Source: a bacterium (lineage in GTDB: Bacteria > Bacillota > Bacilli > Lactobacillales > Streptococcaceae). From it: 23,182 bases of DNA. The translations under genes and the position numbers were made by a program. The stretch covers positions 1 to 23,182 of the forward strand of contig CAJNBY010000022.1 of NCBI GenBank assembly GCA_905221125.1. Reading direction: 5' to 3'. Positions within the stretch are counted from its first letter, which is position 1; every line of letters begins with the position of its first letter. Positions 7,376-17,354 of this stretch are shown piece after piece. The notes beneath the pieces were generated by a model. It was not told the origin of the DNA, did not search any database, and saw nothing but the letters and a program-made list of their open reading frames with translations.

Positions 7376-7815
7376 TATTTGATTTCTCCTACTAAAGCAG
7401 TCAAAAACCGCTGAATCACTTTTTGTTCATTTGGAGTAAACTGAGTCGCCACTTGTTCATAGGTTAAAAGTGTATGCTCATGGTGATGGTGGTGCTCCTC
7501 AGCAATTGGACGAGCCAAATCAGTCAACTGATAAAAAATCACACGCGCATCCTTAGGATCTTTAAACGTTTCCAACATCCCTTCCTTGACCAAAGACTTA
7601 ATGGCCTTGGTAACTGCCGCCTGACTGACATTGAGGCGACGGGCCAACTCTGAATTGGTTAAAGATTCCTCTGACAAAAGCATGAGGATATGCTCCTGGG
7701 TATTAGTCAGAGCTACCTCGCTAGTACAATGACCTATTAGGATTTCATGTTGGTTTTCCGCCTGTAAAATCACCTCATTCAAAAAGCCATCGATATCCTT
7801 CGCTAGCTGTCTCAT
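7375..7815 (-). CDS. adcR: Zinc-responsive MarR-family repressor AdcR
   Basis: A 146-residue winged-helix regulator. With zinc bound it represses zinc-uptake genes including its own operon. Known zinc ligands of pneumococcal AdcR are all present: Glu24, Cys30, Glu41, His42, Glu107, His108 and His112, in the run EEHHHHHEH. The HTH covers about residues 52-75. It is the first gene of the operon; AGGAG precedes the ATG at 7815. An AdcR-type operator lies at the promoter, so it represses itself. Confidence 0.97.
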   Translation of the reverse strand: MRQLAKDIDGFLNEVILQAENQHEILIGHCTSEVALTNTQEHILMLLSEESLTNSELARRLNVSQAAVTKAIKSLVKEGMLETFKDPKDARVIFYQLTDLARPIAEEHHHHHEHTLLTYEQVATQFTPNEQKVIQRFLTALVGEIK

Positions 7816-7878
7816 ATCTGACTCCTTTCCTTTTGGACTTCTCTTTTTTAAGAGAAAATACTATTCTGTGGAATTTTA

Positions 7879-7890
7879 TTTACCAGTTAA
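7879..7890 (-). promoter_or_regulatory. AdcR operator
   Basis: TTAACTGGTAAA on the minus strand matches the AdcR site TTAACYRGTTAA with one change. It touches the last base of the -10 hexamer, so bound AdcR would block RNA polymerase. Confidence 0.8.
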
Positions 7891-7917
7891 TTATATCACA
7901 AGCAAAAAAAGAGTCAA
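7890..7917 (-). promoter_or_regulatory. Promoter of adcRCBA
   Basis: TTGACT (7912-7917), a 16-bp spacer and a consensus TATAAT (7890-7895) with TGA before it (extended -10). The -35 lies 50 bp downstream of the dltD stop, with no clear terminator in between. Confidence 0.75.
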
Positions 7918-7966
7918 GAAAAAACGTGAAAATAGGCTTCATTCTTGAACTCTTCTATATTATGAT

Positions 7967-9470
<1,504 letters not shown>

Positions 9471-9479
9471 TTATTTCCT

Positions 9480-10724
9480 TTATTTTTTAAACCATAAATC
9501 ATTCAAGAATCCAGAAAAGATTAAGAATGACAGCATGACGACATGGAAGGTGACAACCATGCCAAGCAACTGAATCCAGCGATTCTCAGGTAGAGCAGCT
9601 TTCCCTGCTTTTTTCCGTTCCTTATTAAGCGTTTTTTTCTTACGAATCCAGGCATCATTGATCACCAAGCCCAGTCCATGAAAGAGTCCATAGGCGATGT
9701 AGTACCAAGTCACTCCATGCCAAAATCCCATGATTAGCATATTGACAACGTAGGCCACACTTGAGGTTACATTGCGATTTTTAAAGACCTTCTTTCTGGT
9801 CAATACCATGACCATTCGCATAAAGACAAAGTCACGGAACCAGAAAGAGAGACTCATATGCCAACGATTCCAAAATTCCTTTAAATCCCTTGATAAAAAA
9901 GGTTTGTTAAAGTTGATAGGGCTACGAATTCCCATCAAATTTGAAATGGCTAAGGCAAACATAGAGTAACCTGCAAAGTCAAAGAAAAGTTCCAGACCAA
10001 AGGTATACATGACTGCCAAGGCATAGAGATTAAAGAAGCCACCTGACTGCAAGGCTAGATTCTTCAGAGGAGGTAGTAAAGTTTCTCCTAAAACATGAGC
10101 TAGGATAAACTTATACAAAAATCCCCACATGATATAGCGAACGGATTCATCCAGCATATCCATCAACTCATCCCGCTCAGGAATGGTCTGATAATTTTCA
10201 TTAAATCGCTTAAAGCGATCGATTGGACCACTTGAAAAAGTCGGCATGAAGAGAAGGAAACAAAGGAATTCCCAGAGGGTAAAATCCTTAATCACTCCAT
10301 CTCTCAGCTCGATGATAATCCCAACCGAACGAAAGGTCAGGTAAGAAATACCCAAAAACCCAAGCAAAGACTGCGTTCCATTGATAGCTGGCTGCACCTT
10401 AACAAAGATAATCGGAAGGAGGGATAGAAAGCTAACTAGGTAAAAGACCCACTTGCCATCCTTGCTTTTTCGATAGTGCTTGTAGAAAAGCAGGAGCAAT
10501 ATTTCCCAGCAAAGGTAAATACCCAAGGCAGCCAATTGATTGGTCTTCCCACCTACCAACATGGTGACGATAAAGAAGAGGCTTACCAACACTTCATACC
10601 AGGCAAAGCGTTTCTTGAAAAAGAGGCCAATAAAGATAGGTAAGGTTGCAGCAATCACATAGACAAAATACTGAGGATTACCGTATGGCTCTATATGAGG
10701 AAGCTGTTGAAAGAACTCCATCAT
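9480..10724 (-). CDS. dltB: D-alanyl transferase DltB (MBOAT family)
   Basis: A 414-residue polytopic MBOAT acyltransferase that moves D-alanine from DltC across the membrane. The conserved His289 (NRWHMS) and catalytic-type His336 (MGFWHG) are at the positions known for streptococcal DltB. The first of two adjacent ATGs overlaps the dltA stop as ATGA, with GAGGTG 8 nt upstream. Confidence 0.96.
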   Translation of the reverse strand: MMEFFQQLPHIEPYGNPQYFVYVIAATLPIFIGLFFKKRFAWYEVLVSLFFIVTMLVGGKTNQLAALGIYLCWEILLLLFYKHYRKSKDGKWVFYLVSFLSLLPIIFVKVQPAINGTQSLLGFLGISYLTFRSVGIIIELRDGVIKDFTLWEFLCFLLFMPTFSSGPIDRFKRFNENYQTIPERDELMDMLDESVRYIMWGFLYKFILAHVLGETLLPPLKNLALQSGGFFNLYALAVMYTFGLELFFDFAGYSMFALAISNLMGIRSPINFNKPFLSRDLKEFWNRWHMSLSFWFRDFVFMRMVMVLTRKKVFKNRNVTSSVAYVVNMLIMGFWHGVTWYYIAYGLFHGLGLVINDAWIRKKKTLNKERKKAGKAALPENRWIQLLGMVVTFHVVMLSFLIFSGFLNDLWFKK

Positions 10725-12271
10725 CTCTTATTCACCTCGTTAATCAATCCTTTGATGTCAATTTTTCCATTTGGAGTCAGTGGCAAACTGTCTCGATAAA
10801 GGAATTTAGACGGCATCATGTAGGACATCATGATATCTGTCAAGTCTTCCTTAATGGCCTTGGTAATATCGATATCACGCTCAAACTGCTCACGAACACC
10901 ATCTTTTAAGATGACATAAGCCAATAGATTTTGTACCTTGTGGTCTTTGTTATAGCGCGGAACAGCGACAGCTGACTCGATATATCGAGATTTGTTGAGA
11001 TTTTGAGAGACATCTTCTAACTCAATGCGGTAACCGTTAAACTTAATCTGGAAGTCCATGCGTCCGCCGTAGAGAAGCAAGCCCTCATCTGTCATGGTTC
11101 CCACATCGCCTGTGTGATAGGCTGGCAGACCTTCAAACTCAAAGAAGGCTTCCGCTGTTTTTTCAGGATTATTCATATAACCTTTTGAAACAGCTGGCCC
11201 AGAAACAATGATTTCTCCCTGTTCGCCATTTGGCAGTTTATTTCCTTCTTCATCAATGATAAAGGTCGGAGAATCAGCCTTGGTATAGCCGATTGGTAGG
11301 CGTTTGAGAGTCGCTAACATCTCGTCTGTCACGGCAACAGCCGATAGGGCTACTGTCGCTTCTGTTGGGCCATAGGCATTGATAATACGGGCATTTGGGA
11401 AACGCTCACGCAATTTTTGAGCCGTTTTGACCGTCAATTCTTCCCCATCAAAGTAGAAATGCGTGATGCCAGGCATTTTCTCGCTGTTGAAGTCTTCAGA
11501 CAACATGGCCATATCCGCAAAGGATGGTGTTGATGTCCAGATAGCAATTGGCAATGAAAAGATGGTTGCAAAGAGTTGCTTAAAGTCCTGTGTAATGGCA
11601 GATGGAAGAGCGAAAAGTGTACCACCAAGTGCCAAGGTCGGTGCCCAGTACATGACAGACAGGTCAAAAGAATAAGGTGGCTGAGCCAGCATTTGCGGAC
11701 GACTTGGCGTCGCAAATTCCTGATCCGTAATCATCCAGTTGGTAAAGCTGAGGAGGTTATCATGGGAAATCTGCACCCCCTTAGGCTTACCGGTCGTACC
11801 AGAAGTAAAGATAATGTAGTAATTATCATCGCCTTTGACTGGATGCGTGATTTCGTAGTTATTCCCTTGGGCAAAGGCTTCTTGAACCTGAGCTAGATTC
11901 ATTATCGGTGTCGAAACCTGCTCCAATGGAAAGTCTGAGATGGCAATAATCAAACTTGGCTCTGCCACTTCTAAAATAGCCGAAACACGCTCCAAGGCCG
12001 AATGGCTGTCAATTGGAATGTAGGCATGACCTGACTTAGTCAAAGCTACAAAAGTTGCCAACATTTCATATTCTTGGCCACCAAAAACGACTACAGGAGA
12101 CTTCTCTGGCAAGCCTAGTTGGTCAATAGCTGCAGCCAAACTATCCGAATCAGCCTTTAAATCTCCATAAGTGTGTTCCTGCCCCAAAACATTATAGACA
12201 GGATAGCTAGGCTGGGTCTGAGCAAAATGCTCAATGGTTTCAATCATATCTGCTATTGGTTTATTTGACAC
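10721..12271 (-). CDS. dltA: D-alanine--D-alanyl carrier protein ligase DltA
   Basis: A 516-residue adenylating enzyme. It activates D-alanine with ATP and loads it on DltC. Motifs: phosphate loop [10 protein letters not shown] (156-165), YGPTEATV near 300, YHTGD, and the late lysine motif TPNGKID near the C-terminus. The start is GTG at 12271 with GAAGGAG about 10 nt upstream. It follows dltX by 20 bp. Confidence 0.97.
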   Translation of the reverse strand: MSNKPIADMIETIEHFAQTQPSYPVYNVLGQEHTYGDLKADSDSLAAAIDQLGLPEKSPVVVFGGQEYEMLATFVALTKSGHAYIPIDSHSALERVSAILEVAEPSLIIAISDFPLEQVSTPIMNLAQVQEAFAQGNNYEITHPVKGDDNYYIIFTSGTTGKPKGVQISHDNLLSFTNWMITDQEFATPSRPQMLAQPPYSFDLSVMYWAPTLALGGTLFALPSAITQDFKQLFATIFSLPIAIWTSTPSFADMAMLSEDFNSEKMPGITHFYFDGEELTVKTAQKLRERFPNARIINAYGPTEATVALSAVAVTDEMLATLKRLPIGYTKADSPTFIIDEEGNKLPNGEQGEIIVSGPAVSKGYMNNPEKTAEAFFEFEGLPAYHTGDVGTMTDEGLLLYGGRMDFQIKFNGYRIELEDVSQNLNKSRYIESAVAVPRYNKDHKVQNLLAYVILKDGVREQFERDIDITKAIKEDLTDIMMSYMMPSKFLYRDSLPLTPNGKIDIKGLINEVNKR

Positions 12272-12291
12272 AATAGGAATTCTCCTTCAAG

Positions 12292-12423
12292 TTAAAATTC
12301 ATTATAGATAAAGCTTCCTTGACCCTGGCCAAGATAGCTAAAGAAGTAAAGCAGCCCTAGAAAGATAAGAAAATACAAGGCTGTCCGACCAAGAAAGAGG
12401 TACAATTCTTTTCTCTGTTTCAT
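12292..12423 (-). CDS. dltX: DltX, small membrane protein of the dlt operon
   Basis: A 43-residue protein: basic start (MKQRKE), one membrane helix (about 9-30) and the conserved C-terminal FIYNEF that identifies DltX. In dlt systems this tail takes part in D-alanyl transfer at the outer membrane face. First gene of the operon, 20 bp before dltA. The ribosome site before the ATG at 12423 is weak; the frame stays open further upstream without another ATG, so a non-ATG start (e.g. TTG at 12426) is possible. Confidence 0.93.
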   Translation of the reverse strand: MKQRKELYLFLGRTALYFLIFLGLLYFFSYLGQGQGSFIYNEF

Positions 12424-12494
12424 CAAGAAAAACCATTCATTTCTGTAATTTTTCGCTAAATAAGATAGACTCTTACTAGCTTATTTTTTCTACC

Positions 12495-12524
12495 ATTGTA
12501 CCACTTTATATAGTATTTTTTCAA
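12495..12524 (-). promoter_or_regulatory. Promoter of dltXABCD
   Basis: TTGAAA (12519-12524), an 18-bp spacer and TACAAT (12495-12500). Transcription would start about 65 nt before dltX. Confidence 0.6.
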
Positions 12525-12549
12525 TTGTTTACCGTACATTTTCACTGCA

Positions 12550-12566
12550 TTTAAGCTAATTTTAAA
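12550..12566 (+). promoter_or_regulatory. Possible CiaR box upstream of dlt
   Basis: TTTAAG-CTAAT-TTTAAA matches the CiaR direct repeat TTTAAG-N5-TTTAAG with one change. It is on the strand opposite to dlt, 25 bp upstream of its -35. Control of dlt by CiaRH has been reported in pneumococcus; the placement here is unusual, so this is tentative. Confidence 0.4.
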
Positions 12567-12660
12567 GATTATGCAGTTTTTCTATGTATATTTTAAATAG
12601 AGTGAAGCTGGGCAAAAACTCAATTTCAGGAGACAATGAAGTAAATATTCCCATAATAAA

Positions 12661-12705
12661 ACGCACAATATCAAGTTTTTTCAACACCTGATACTATGCG
12701 CTTTT
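12661..12705 (-). terminator. Imperfect hairpin terminator after the MFS gene; dispersed repeat copy 2
   Basis: The arms acgcacaatatcaag (12661-12675) and cctgatactatgcgc (12687-12701) pair over about 14 positions with several G-U pairs. The minus-strand transcript then reads GTTTTATT. The right flank up to 12725 repeats 3696-3731. Together with the dlt promoter this accounts for the 12424-12735 gap. Confidence 0.55.
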
Positions 12706-12735
12706 CTGATTTTTAAAGACTTTTTAATCAGTCTC

Positions 12736-13914
12736 TCATTTAAAATAATCTCGTCTGATATAAATTAAAATAGCTTCTATCATCAGACAAATGGCCGATA
12801 GCCAAAAACTGATGCTAATACCAACATTCTCAGTAATATAGCTCATTAGCAAAACAAATACTGAAAATGCTAATGTCGAAATCACTTCAAGAACGGAATA
12901 GACATTAACCAAGTTATTTTCCTCTACTGTTTCCTGAAGAAATACACTTTCAGGAACTTCTTTTAGTTGCGATAACATACCAACTAAAGCTGAAAATACT
13001 AAAAACATCTGTGCATTTGGAAAAAATAGAATAGTCAGCGTCACTATTGCCATGCCTACAAGAGAAAAAAGAATACTTTCCCATTTAGCAGCAAGAAACT
13101 TTTCAGATAGCCTAAAAGCAATTAAGCCACTAATTATAATCCCGATAGAGTATGCTGTATTAGAATATCCCCAGTAACTTTCCGTTTCATTTAGTAACTC
13201 AGTTACAAAGACAAGTATGATAGACGAAACCCAAATCGTATTTGAGAAAATTTCAAATAAATTTGCTGATACAAAAAGTCTTAATCTCGGATCTCTAGCA
13301 ACTAACTTCCAACCTTTAAGCAAAATTTCAAGATTAGTTTCTGACTCTAACACCTCCACTTCAGCCTTCGGAAGAAATAACATCAGAAAGCTAGAAATGA
13401 TATACAAGATTAAAATGATAAACGTGGTAGGTAACAGACCAATTGTTGCAAACAAGAGTCCACCTAATCCCCAACCCACCAATTGAACAGCTTCACCACT
13501 CATTGACAAGGCCGAATTAGCCTTGCCCAAATCGGTCGCATAGCGCGGTACAATAGCATAGGAAACGGGTGCGGCAAAACCATCTAATATGGAAATCGCA
13601 ACAACAAATAGATAGGTCACCAAAGGCGCTACTGATTGCATTACGATAAACATTCCTACCAGTATCGCCAATAATATAGTCTTTCCAAATTGGGATAAAG
13701 ATAAAACCCTATTTAGCGCTAACCTTTTAGTAACCAAAGGAACTAAAAGACTCGCAACAAAAGAGGATATCCCTATTAAGATAGGAACTAATGATGTGGC
13801 AATTACTGATTTTGAAATAATGTATATGTTAGCAATGATGGTTACTCTAAAGAAAATATCTGCTAAATTTGCAAACAATTGAGAGACTAACAACTTGATA
13901 AATGAATTAGACAT
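12736..13914 (-). CDS. MFS exporter (DHA3/macrolide-efflux-like)
   Basis: A 392-residue, 12-helix major facilitator protein. The R-R-type loop after helix 2 (VTKRLALNRV) and the long central loop (about 180-205) fit drug-efflux or small-molecule MFS proteins of the MefA/DHA3 type. The substrate is unknown. ATAGGAG is about 8 nt before the ATG. It is the last gene of an AT-rich cassette (rgg - small frame - ABC - MFS), 211 bp after the ABC gene and with its own likely promoter. Export or self-protection against a product of the cassette is an inference from position. Confidence 0.85.
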   Translation of the reverse strand: MSNSFIKLLVSQLFANLADIFFRVTIIANIYIISKSVIATSLVPILIGISSFVASLLVPLVTKRLALNRVLSLSQFGKTILLAILVGMFIVMQSVAPLVTYLFVVAISILDGFAAPVSYAIVPRYATDLGKANSALSMSGEAVQLVGWGLGGLLFATIGLLPTTFIILILYIISSFLMLFLPKAEVEVLESETNLEILLKGWKLVARDPRLRLFVSANLFEIFSNTIWVSSIILVFVTELLNETESYWGYSNTAYSIGIIISGLIAFRLSEKFLAAKWESILFSLVGMAIVTLTILFFPNAQMFLVFSALVGMLSQLKEVPESVFLQETVEENNLVNVYSVLEVISTLAFSVFVLLMSYITENVGISISFWLSAICLMIEAILIYIRRDYFK

Positions 13915-14079
13915 GTAGCGCTCCTATAACATAAAAATATTTAACTGATAAATGGTATAGTAGACTTTGTTTGATAACTATTTGACACAAGATTAGGTGG
14001 TCAGAAATTGAATTTTTAACATTCCAACTTAGCCATAGTTTTTAGTTCTCACATCTTTAAATCAGCTAAAACAATCCAT

Positions 14080-14107
14080 AATATAGCATATACATTATAG
14101 CTTGTAA
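14080..14107 (-). promoter_or_regulatory. Possible promoter of the MFS gene
   Basis: TTACAA (14102-14107), a 16-bp spacer and TATATT (14080-14085) preceded by TGC. It gives a leader of about 160 nt. I saw no reading frame in the leader with a credible ribosome site. Confidence 0.4.
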
Positions 14108-14125
14108 GATGCCGAACAAGTCTAT

Positions 14126-15703
14126 TTATTTTATTCTATATTTTCCCAAATCAATTACTTGATTATAAACCGTTTCTGAATCAATATGATGAGCAACTTC
14201 AATCAAAATGATAGGCAACTGCAAAAGTAACTGGCGCACTTGATATGCATTGTCCTTGTCTAAGGATGATGTAACCTCATCCGCCAACACAATGTCTTTT
14301 TGTCGAAGCAGACAGCGAACTAATTCAAGTCGTAAACGTTGTCCACCTGAAATGTTTTCTCCATTATTTACCAGTTGATAATCCAAGATATTGGTGATTT
14401 CATTCGTTAAACCAACTTGTTCTAGGCAACAGAGTAATTCTTTATCTGAAATCTCCTGTCCTAATGTTAAATTTTCTCGGATTGTCCCATGTCTGAAAAA
14501 TGGATTCTGAGAGATATAAGCGACATTTCCTTGATAATGAGTAAATTCTCGACCTGATTTATCACGTACGATAATTCTACCACTATTCGGACTTATCTTT
14601 CCTGCTACCAACTGTAGGAGAGTTGACTTTCCGGTACCACTAGCTCCCTTTATTAAAACTTTACTTGGCTTAGTTAATCTAAGTGACAAATCATAAAAGA
14701 GCACTTGCTCTCCAACCTGTTTTGAAACGCCCTCCAAAACTAGCTCAGCTAAAGATTCGACTGTCGGATATGATGTTTCTAAACAAGATTCTTCCAATAA
14801 TGAAAATATTTTTTCTTTCACTGTTTGCGATCGCTGTATATCAGATATGCTATACATAATTCTTTGAATAGGTCCGCTAAGATTCATTGTAGCTATATAC
14901 ATAGAGACCAAACTAGCTGTTGTTAACTCTATACCACTCTTTTGTAATAAAAGACCAAGTGCAAGAGGTAGTACCTGACTAAGGAATTCTAAAGGACCAT
15001 TGAAAAAATAAACGACATTACTGGTCCATTCATTTTTCCAACGAGCATTCTCGTAACACTCGTTGTTTTTTCTCATCTTAGCAAAGTTTTCTTTACTAGC
15101 GCCATAAAAATATATCGTATCTGCTCCCTTAAAAAAATCTCCTACAGATAGATGAAAAGCTTTTTGCATTTCCGAAAAATTTGCACCACTTTTCATTAAA
15201 CGATTATTCATTACCCATTGAGGTAATGGTCGAAGAAAAGAGAACACGATAAAAACAAGACCAAGCCAAAAATTTTGCACCAAAATAAAAACAATCGTTG
15301 TACAAAGTATAAAAACTCTTCCAACTATCATATCCAGGGGTAAAAAGAAGCGATTATAGAGCAGTTCCATATCTTGTGTAACAATTGAAACTTTTTCATC
15401 ATATACGACATTTTCTTTCAAAAATAGTTTCTTAATAAGCTGATCTTTTAACCGAATTTGCAGATGACGCTGCAGATTATTACTGACAAAATTTGCTAGC
15501 AACATCGTGCTATAAAAAAACAGGTGTAAACACAGGCCATATAAAACAAAGTATGAAATTGTACCAATTGTAAGTTGCTCTTCACGAATATTCAATAGCT
15601 TATCCAATAACAATGGCTTTATTAGAGCCATTCCGCTATTCAAAAGCACTCCTATTAAAAAATAGATAAAAATATTAGTTTTAATGTATTTTAGAAATTT
15701 CAT
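14126..15703 (-). CDS. ABC exporter, fused membrane and ATPase domains
   Basis: A 525-residue half-transporter: six membrane helices (about 1-290), then an ATPase with Walker A GASGTGKS (353-360), signature ISGGQ (451-455), Walker B IVLADE (471-476) and the H-loop AHHID. There is no N-terminal C39 peptidase domain, so it would not cut a double-glycine leader. It probably works as a homodimer. Such proteins export peptides, lipids or drugs; the substrate is not evident. The ribosome site is weak (AGG 8 nt upstream). It follows a small interrupted frame and a stem-loop, and an Rgg gene, which suggests pheromone-controlled peptide export, unproven. Confidence 0.87.
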   Translation of the reverse strand: MKFLKYIKTNIFIYFLIGVLLNSGMALIKPLLLDKLLNIREEQLTIGTISYFVLYGLCLHLFFYSTMLLANFVSNNLQRHLQIRLKDQLIKKLFLKENVVYDEKVSIVTQDMELLYNRFFLPLDMIVGRVFILCTTIVFILVQNFWLGLVFIVFSFLRPLPQWVMNNRLMKSGANFSEMQKAFHLSVGDFFKGADTIYFYGASKENFAKMRKNNECYENARWKNEWTSNVVYFFNGPLEFLSQVLPLALGLLLQKSGIELTTASLVSMYIATMNLSGPIQRIMYSISDIQRSQTVKEKIFSLLEESCLETSYPTVESLAELVLEGVSKQVGEQVLFYDLSLRLTKPSKVLIKGASGTGKSTLLQLVAGKISPNSGRIIVRDKSGREFTHYQGNVAYISQNPFFRHGTIRENLTLGQEISDKELLCCLEQVGLTNEITNILDYQLVNNGENISGGQRLRLELVRCLLRQKDIVLADEVTSSLDKDNAYQVRQLLLQLPIILIEVAHHIDSETVYNQVIDLGKYRIK

Positions 15704-15740
15704 AAATAAGCCTATCTAAAAGAAAGCGAATAGATATAAA

Positions 15741-15785
15741 AGTCTCAGTCTAAAAGTTATAAACAAATTAACTCCAACTGAGACT
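15741..15785 (-). terminator. Stem-loop between the small frame and the ABC gene
   Basis: A 9-bp perfect stem (agtctcagt 15741-15749, actgagact 15777-15785) with a weaker inner stem (agtta/taact). On the minus strand it is followed by TTTTATATC. It could be a partial terminator limiting read-through into the exporter gene. Confidence 0.5.
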
Positions 15786-15823
15786 ATACAATAATTTAAT
15801 TAACCTATATATGATGCTGTTTA

Positions 15824-16051
15824 TTAAGAGTGATTATTTTTACTATTGAAAAATAATTCTCCTGTTTCACTTTTCTTTCTTAAAATATATGGAGATAGAA
15901 CTTGCATATTAAATACCTCAAAATTCATAATTATGGTGACAACTTCGAAAAATCCTATCGCTCAAATACAATGAACTGATAAAACAACCGTAATTGAAAT
16001 TTCTAAAGACAATTCTACCAAAATATTATTTCGAGATACTTCCTTTCCCAT
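15824..16051 (-). pseudogene. 75-codon small frame interrupted by one TGA, or two short peptide genes
   Basis: On the minus strand an ATG at 16051, 9 nt after the rgg stop, opens 29 codons (start MGKEVSRNN, hydrophobic end TVVLSVHCI) to a TGA at 15962-15964. The same frame then stays open to a TAATAA at 15824, giving 75 positions. Read as tryptophan (one base, TGG), the TGA would yield a single small protein with a hydrophobic centre and a charged tail (RKKSETGELFF). A second start is credible inside: ATG 15907 with GAGG 8 nt upstream, making a 27-residue peptide (MQVLSPYILRKK...). I do not recognise either half. Options: a freshly broken membrane or immunity protein, a peptide precursor exported by the ABC protein, or chance. 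Confidence 0.45.
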
Positions 16052-16060
16052 ATCTGCGTA

Positions 16061-16924
16061 TTACTTTTTACTTGCTAAAATTTTTTCTAAGTGCCTTTCA
16101 TAATTCTTTGCCAAATGGTTACTTCCCGCTAATTTCATTGCTCCAATACACTTCCTCATTTCAATAATTGCTTTACAATCCATCTCTTTTTTATATCGAT
16201 ACAGATGTTGGGCATACTGGAATACCAATCGCTCATAAATTTCAGTTTCAGTGAAAAAGCATTGGTTTAGTCGTTTTTCAAAATACAAAGCATCAAGAAA
16301 TTTTCCTCTTTCAATACATGTGATATATCCGTTCAATAGCATAGATGAAATCAGTCGTCTATTATTAGGAATTTCTTTATAAAAATCAGAACGTCTAGAC
16401 ATCTCTCTAGCCAAAACCATAAAGACATCGTGTTTTAGGACATCTAAAGTATTTGAAAAAATCAATAATTCATAGTATCCCCAATATTCAACACTAAAGA
16501 GATAGTCAGTTAGATAAGATAAATCATCACCAGAATAATAAGCTTCTCCAGATAAATCTTGTAAACGAATTTTTAATAAAATAATGTTAAGCTTATGAAA
16601 TTTCTCTTGTTTAGAATCTGACTCCATCTGAGAATAAAGTAGTTTTTTCAACCCATCAACATCATGATTTGATACAAAATGCCTAACCTTTGATAAGAGT
16701 TCGTTCAGTTCATCACGATGAAAATCATGAACAGCATACATAAATTCATCAATAGGCATGTTAATTTCATCCAAAATAGCCATAAATTTTGAAATGGTTA
16801 AATCAGTCTCTCCCTTTTCAAAACGTGAGAGCTGTGATGTTGATATACCAGCTTTTTCGACATCTTTCAAGCGAAAACCTCTAGATTCTCGAAACTTTTT
16901 AAAAATTTCTCCAAATTTTTTCAT
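16061..16924 (-). CDS. Rgg-family transcriptional regulator
   Basis: A 287-residue regulator: N-terminal HTH_3 (about residues 5-60, with ISTSQLSRFEKGET as the recognition region), then an all-helical TPR-like peptide-binding part to the end. This is the Rgg/MutR/GadR form and length. GGAGAG stands 5 nt before the ATG at 16924. Rgg proteins bind short imported peptides (SHPs) and activate or repress neighbouring genes. Here a SHP gene diverges 90 bp away on the plus strand, which strongly supports the pairing. Likely targets are shp itself and the exporter genes downstream. Confidence 0.92.
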   Translation of the reverse strand: MKKFGEIFKKFRESRGFRLKDVEKAGISTSQLSRFEKGETDLTISKFMAILDEINMPIDEFMYAVHDFHRDELNELLSKVRHFVSNHDVDGLKKLLYSQMESDSKQEKFHKLNIILLKIRLQDLSGEAYYSGDDLSYLTDYLFSVEYWGYYELLIFSNTLDVLKHDVFMVLAREMSRRSDFYKEIPNNRRLISSMLLNGYITCIERGKFLDALYFEKRLNQCFFTETEIYERLVFQYAQHLYRYKKEMDCKAIIEMRKCIGAMKLAGSNHLAKNYERHLEKILASKK

Positions 16925-16941
16925 AATATCTCTCCAACAAG

Positions 16942-16970
16942 CATATATGGGAACAGTTTTTGATTTTTAA
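16942..16970 (-). promoter_or_regulatory. Possible rgg promoter
   Basis: On the minus strand TTAAAA (16965-16970), 17 bp, TATATG (16942-16947). It overlaps the -35 side of the divergent shp promoter, so the two starts may compete. Confidence 0.4.
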
Positions 16971-16986
16971 TATTTTAGCATAAAAT
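16958..16986 (+). promoter_or_regulatory. Possible shp promoter
   Basis: TAAAAT (16981-16986) is the best -10. The -35 is poor, either TTTTGA with a 17-bp spacer or TTGATT with 15 bp, as expected for an Rgg-activated promoter. The small palindrome catatatg (16942-16949) just upstream is a possible regulator site. Confidence 0.4.
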
Positions 16987-17014
16987 AACAGAAAACAAAA
17001 GTGAGGTTTTTCAC

Positions 17015-17086
17015 ATGAAAAAGAAAAAGCTATTGCCTTTATTATTCCTACTTTTTAAAGGAAAGATTATTATCGTTGTTGGCTAG
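17015..17086 (+). CDS. SHP-type pheromone precursor (short hydrophobic peptide)
   Basis: A 23-residue peptide: basic start (MKKKK), a Leu/Phe-rich core (LLPLLFLLF) and the C-terminus KGKIIIVVG. Length, layout and tail resemble SHP1358 of S. thermophilus (mature EGIIVIVVG) and the DIIIIVGG pheromones of Rgg2/Rgg3. GAGG is 8-9 nt before the ATG. It is divergent from the rgg gene, the classic SHP/Rgg arrangement. SHPs are secreted, trimmed by Eep, taken up by the oligopeptide permease and bound by Rgg. Oddity: the usual first residue Glu/Asp of the mature form is Lys here, so cutting site and receptor specificity may differ. Confidence 0.85.
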   Translation: MKKKKLLPLLFLLFKGKIIIVVG

Positions 17087-17108
17087 CTCTAAGAAGTTAT
17101 ACTCAATG

Positions 17109-17136
17109 AAAAAAGCCTGAGATCTTCATCTCAAGC
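17109..17136 (-). terminator. Terminator of the glpKOF operon
   Basis: The arms gcctgagat (17115-17123) and atctcaagc (17128-17136) pair with one mismatch around a CTTC loop. The minus transcript then has six U. It lies beyond the BOX element after glpF, and would also meet the end of the short shp transcript from the other side. Confidence 0.75.
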
Positions 17137-17160
17137 TCTATCAAAATAAATGTTTTCTAA

Positions 17161-17354
17161 TACTCAATGAAAATCAAAGAGCAAACTAGGAAGCTAGCCG
17201 CATGTTGCTCAAAGCACTGCTTTGAGGTTGCAGATAGAACTGACGAAGTCAGCTCAAAACACTGTTTGGAGGTTGCAGATGAAACTGACGAAGTCAGTCA
17301 CATACATTCGGTAAGGCGACGCTGACGTGGTTTGAAGAGATTTTCGAAGAGTAT
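17161..17354 (-). repeat. BOX element, boxA-boxB-boxB-boxC form
   Basis: The boxC end at the left (tactcaatgaaaatcaaaga...gctagccgca), two boxB modules (gctcaaagcactgctttgag and ctcaaaacactgtttggag, each followed by a tgacgaagtc palindrome half), and boxA at the right (ggtaaggcgacgctgacg, ending cgaagagtat). BoxA ends 4 bp from the glpF stop codon. Confidence 0.92.

Noticed and set aside
12567..12660. CiaR-dependent small RNA downstream of the CiaR-like box on the plus strand
   Set aside because: No -10 element is found about 10 bp after the repeat and no terminator with a U run follows on that strand.
13915..14125. A leader peptide gene ahead of the MFS gene, as in macrolide-inducible attenuators
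   Set aside because: All ATG frames in the leader end within about ten codons and none has a ribosome site or a clear pair of competing stems.
15810..15950. Short plus-strand peptides (about 12 codons) between the ABC gene and rgg
   Set aside because: They are very short, lack ribosome sites and have no SHP- or leader-like composition.
15962..15964. TGA read as selenocysteine
   Set aside because: No selenocysteine insertion element or selenoprotein genes are visible and streptococci of this group are not known to use it; a nonsense change or two separate peptides is simpler.
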